This document shows positions 63,133-64,000 of a stretch of DNA of 64,000 bases, piece after piece. Made by a program: the position numbers and the translations under genes. The notes below the pieces were generated by a model. The model made no database searches, had not been told where the DNA came from, and saw nothing but the letters and a program-made list of their open reading frames with translations. This DNA comes from Symsagittifera roscoffensis (Eukaryota; Xenacoelomorpha; Acoela; Convolutidae): positions 72,973,465-73,037,464 of the forward strand of contig NC_087064.1 of the NCBI RefSeq assembly GCF_963678635.1, given 5' to 3'. The stretch's first letter is position 1, and each line of letters begins with the position of its first letter.

Positions 63133-63994
63133 CAGACCTAGAGAAGACACTCAAGATGTATCAATAACTGTCACACTACTAAAATATCAATAATTCCATA
63201 ATTTCATAATTGACTGATACTCACTAAATTACAATTCAACGCTTATATATTTTAAAATTTAGCTCGAGTTAGAAAAATTCAGCATATTATCTTCATCTGT
63301 CATTTCTGTAGTACAAAAAAAAGTGATCCAAAACTAAAGTACTACCAATGAAAAAGGTGATCCCATAATCTTTTCCAGCAAAAAACATCGCGCTCAAAGA
63401 AGTTAGAACAATCGAAACTTAACAATTATGCTGGTCGATAGTGGAGTTTGCGTTCCTTGTAACAAGAGACCCAAAATGAGCTTAAATGAAAAATAAAAAC
63501 TTAACGAAAAAATCCTAAGTCAAACCGCGAAAAATCAAAAATTAGCGTGGACAAATTTTAATTTCTTTTCTTGAAAACTAACAAAATTTATTGCGACCTA
63601 TATAAGAGCCTTTACTACGTTCATTTGACACTTTATAATATTGACCTCGGTAACCACATGTCTAATTATTGCGACCCATCTTGAGAAGACACTCAAGATG
63701 TCTTATATGTCTCAAGAACTGTATCACTACTAAAATATCAATAATTCCATTCAATTTCATAGTTGACTGATACTCACTAAATTACATTTCAAAGCTTATA
63801 AATTTCAAAATTTAGCTCGAGTTGAAAAAATTCAGCATATTATCTGACTGCTGTGGAAAATCATCTTTATCTGCCACTTCTGTAGTACATAAAAAGTGAT
63901 CCAAAAACTAGAGTACTACCAATGAAAAAGTTGATCCCATAATCTTTCCCAGCAAAAAACATCGCGCTCAAAGAAGCCAGAACAATCGAAACTG
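63133..63994. repeat. Direct repeat pair of about 290-310 bp with an inserted MITE fragment
   Basis: Segments 63133-63420 and 63684-63994 align with small indels (shared AGAAGACACTCAAGATGT, TGACTGATACTCACTAAATT and AACATCGCGCTCAAAGAAG). The 263 bp between them are the right half of a GAGTCAATGAACG-family element (GTGGAGTTTGC, GCGACCTATATAAGAG, TACGTTCATTTGACAC). Confidence 0.85.
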
Positions 63995-64000
63995 AAGACG

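Larger units (their letters stand above)
60248..64000. other. Upstream intron or 5-prime flank of the TMEM131-like gene
   Basis: The exon(s) for the signal peptide and first strand are expected here or beyond the window, but none could be identified. Contents are a hAT-type MITE (60669-60827), a GAGTCAATGAACG-family element (61720-62176), a tRNA-like fragment near 61560-61640, and a direct repeat at 63133-63420 / 63684-63994. Confidence 0.5.

Noticed and set aside
63380-63480. 33-codon - strand ORF beginning MFFAGKDYG as a TMEM131 signal-peptide exon
   Set aside because: It occurs in both halves of the direct repeat with frame differences and no clear donor; similarity to the TMEM131 N-terminus cannot be shown.

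Overview
This is a 64 kb piece of an intron-rich, AT-rich animal genome, most likely an invertebrate. I infer this from spliceosomal introns with GT/AG borders, one clear animal gene (a TMEM131 homologue), and a dense load of LINE, LTR, hAT, Helitron-like, MITE and SINE remnants. There is no sign of operons, ribosome binding sites or CRISPR. I cannot name the species.

Two convergent protein-coding genes are supported. On the + strand (967-26486) lies a small coiled-coil protein of about 450 residues, built from at least nine short exons spread over 25 kb. I cannot place it in a named family. On the - strand (60247 down to 31351) lies a long TMEM131-like gene. Seventeen exons are visible and every junction I assigned is phase-consistent. 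They encode about 2150 residues: the luminal Ig/PapD-like region, one transmembrane helix, and a long cytoplasmic tail ending in the last exon. Its 5-prime exon(s) lie beyond the right edge or are not recognised between 60248 and 64000. About 4.9 kb of repeat-rich DNA separates the two 3-prime ends.

The left part is dominated by a direct tandem duplication of about 6.5 kb (about 2032-8574 and 8575-14928). It copies exons 2 and 3 of the coiled-coil gene together with intronic debris: a minus-strand LINE reverse-transcriptase remnant, an unrecognised ORF and a foldback element. The exon phases mean the two exon-2 copies cannot be spliced in series without a stop. Either they are alternatives or the duplication is an assembly artefact of two haplotypes.

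Introns and the intergenic interval hold these elements: an internally deleted Ty3/gypsy-like LTR element (18739-21817); LINE pseudogenes at 22180-23356 and 57709-59290; a hAT element with a perfect 8-bp target duplication and transposase remnants (44718-45466); hAT-type MITEs with CAGGGGCGGAT ends; a family of about 450 bp with GAGTCAATGAACG inverted ends and a TATA-like box (about ten copies); two non-autonomous Helitron-like elements carrying an internal array of about 178 bp units; a tRNA-derived SINE with a 3-prime hairpin that shows compensatory changes; and a 173-bp satellite (51236-51930). All calls are by eye from the sequence; no database search was run.
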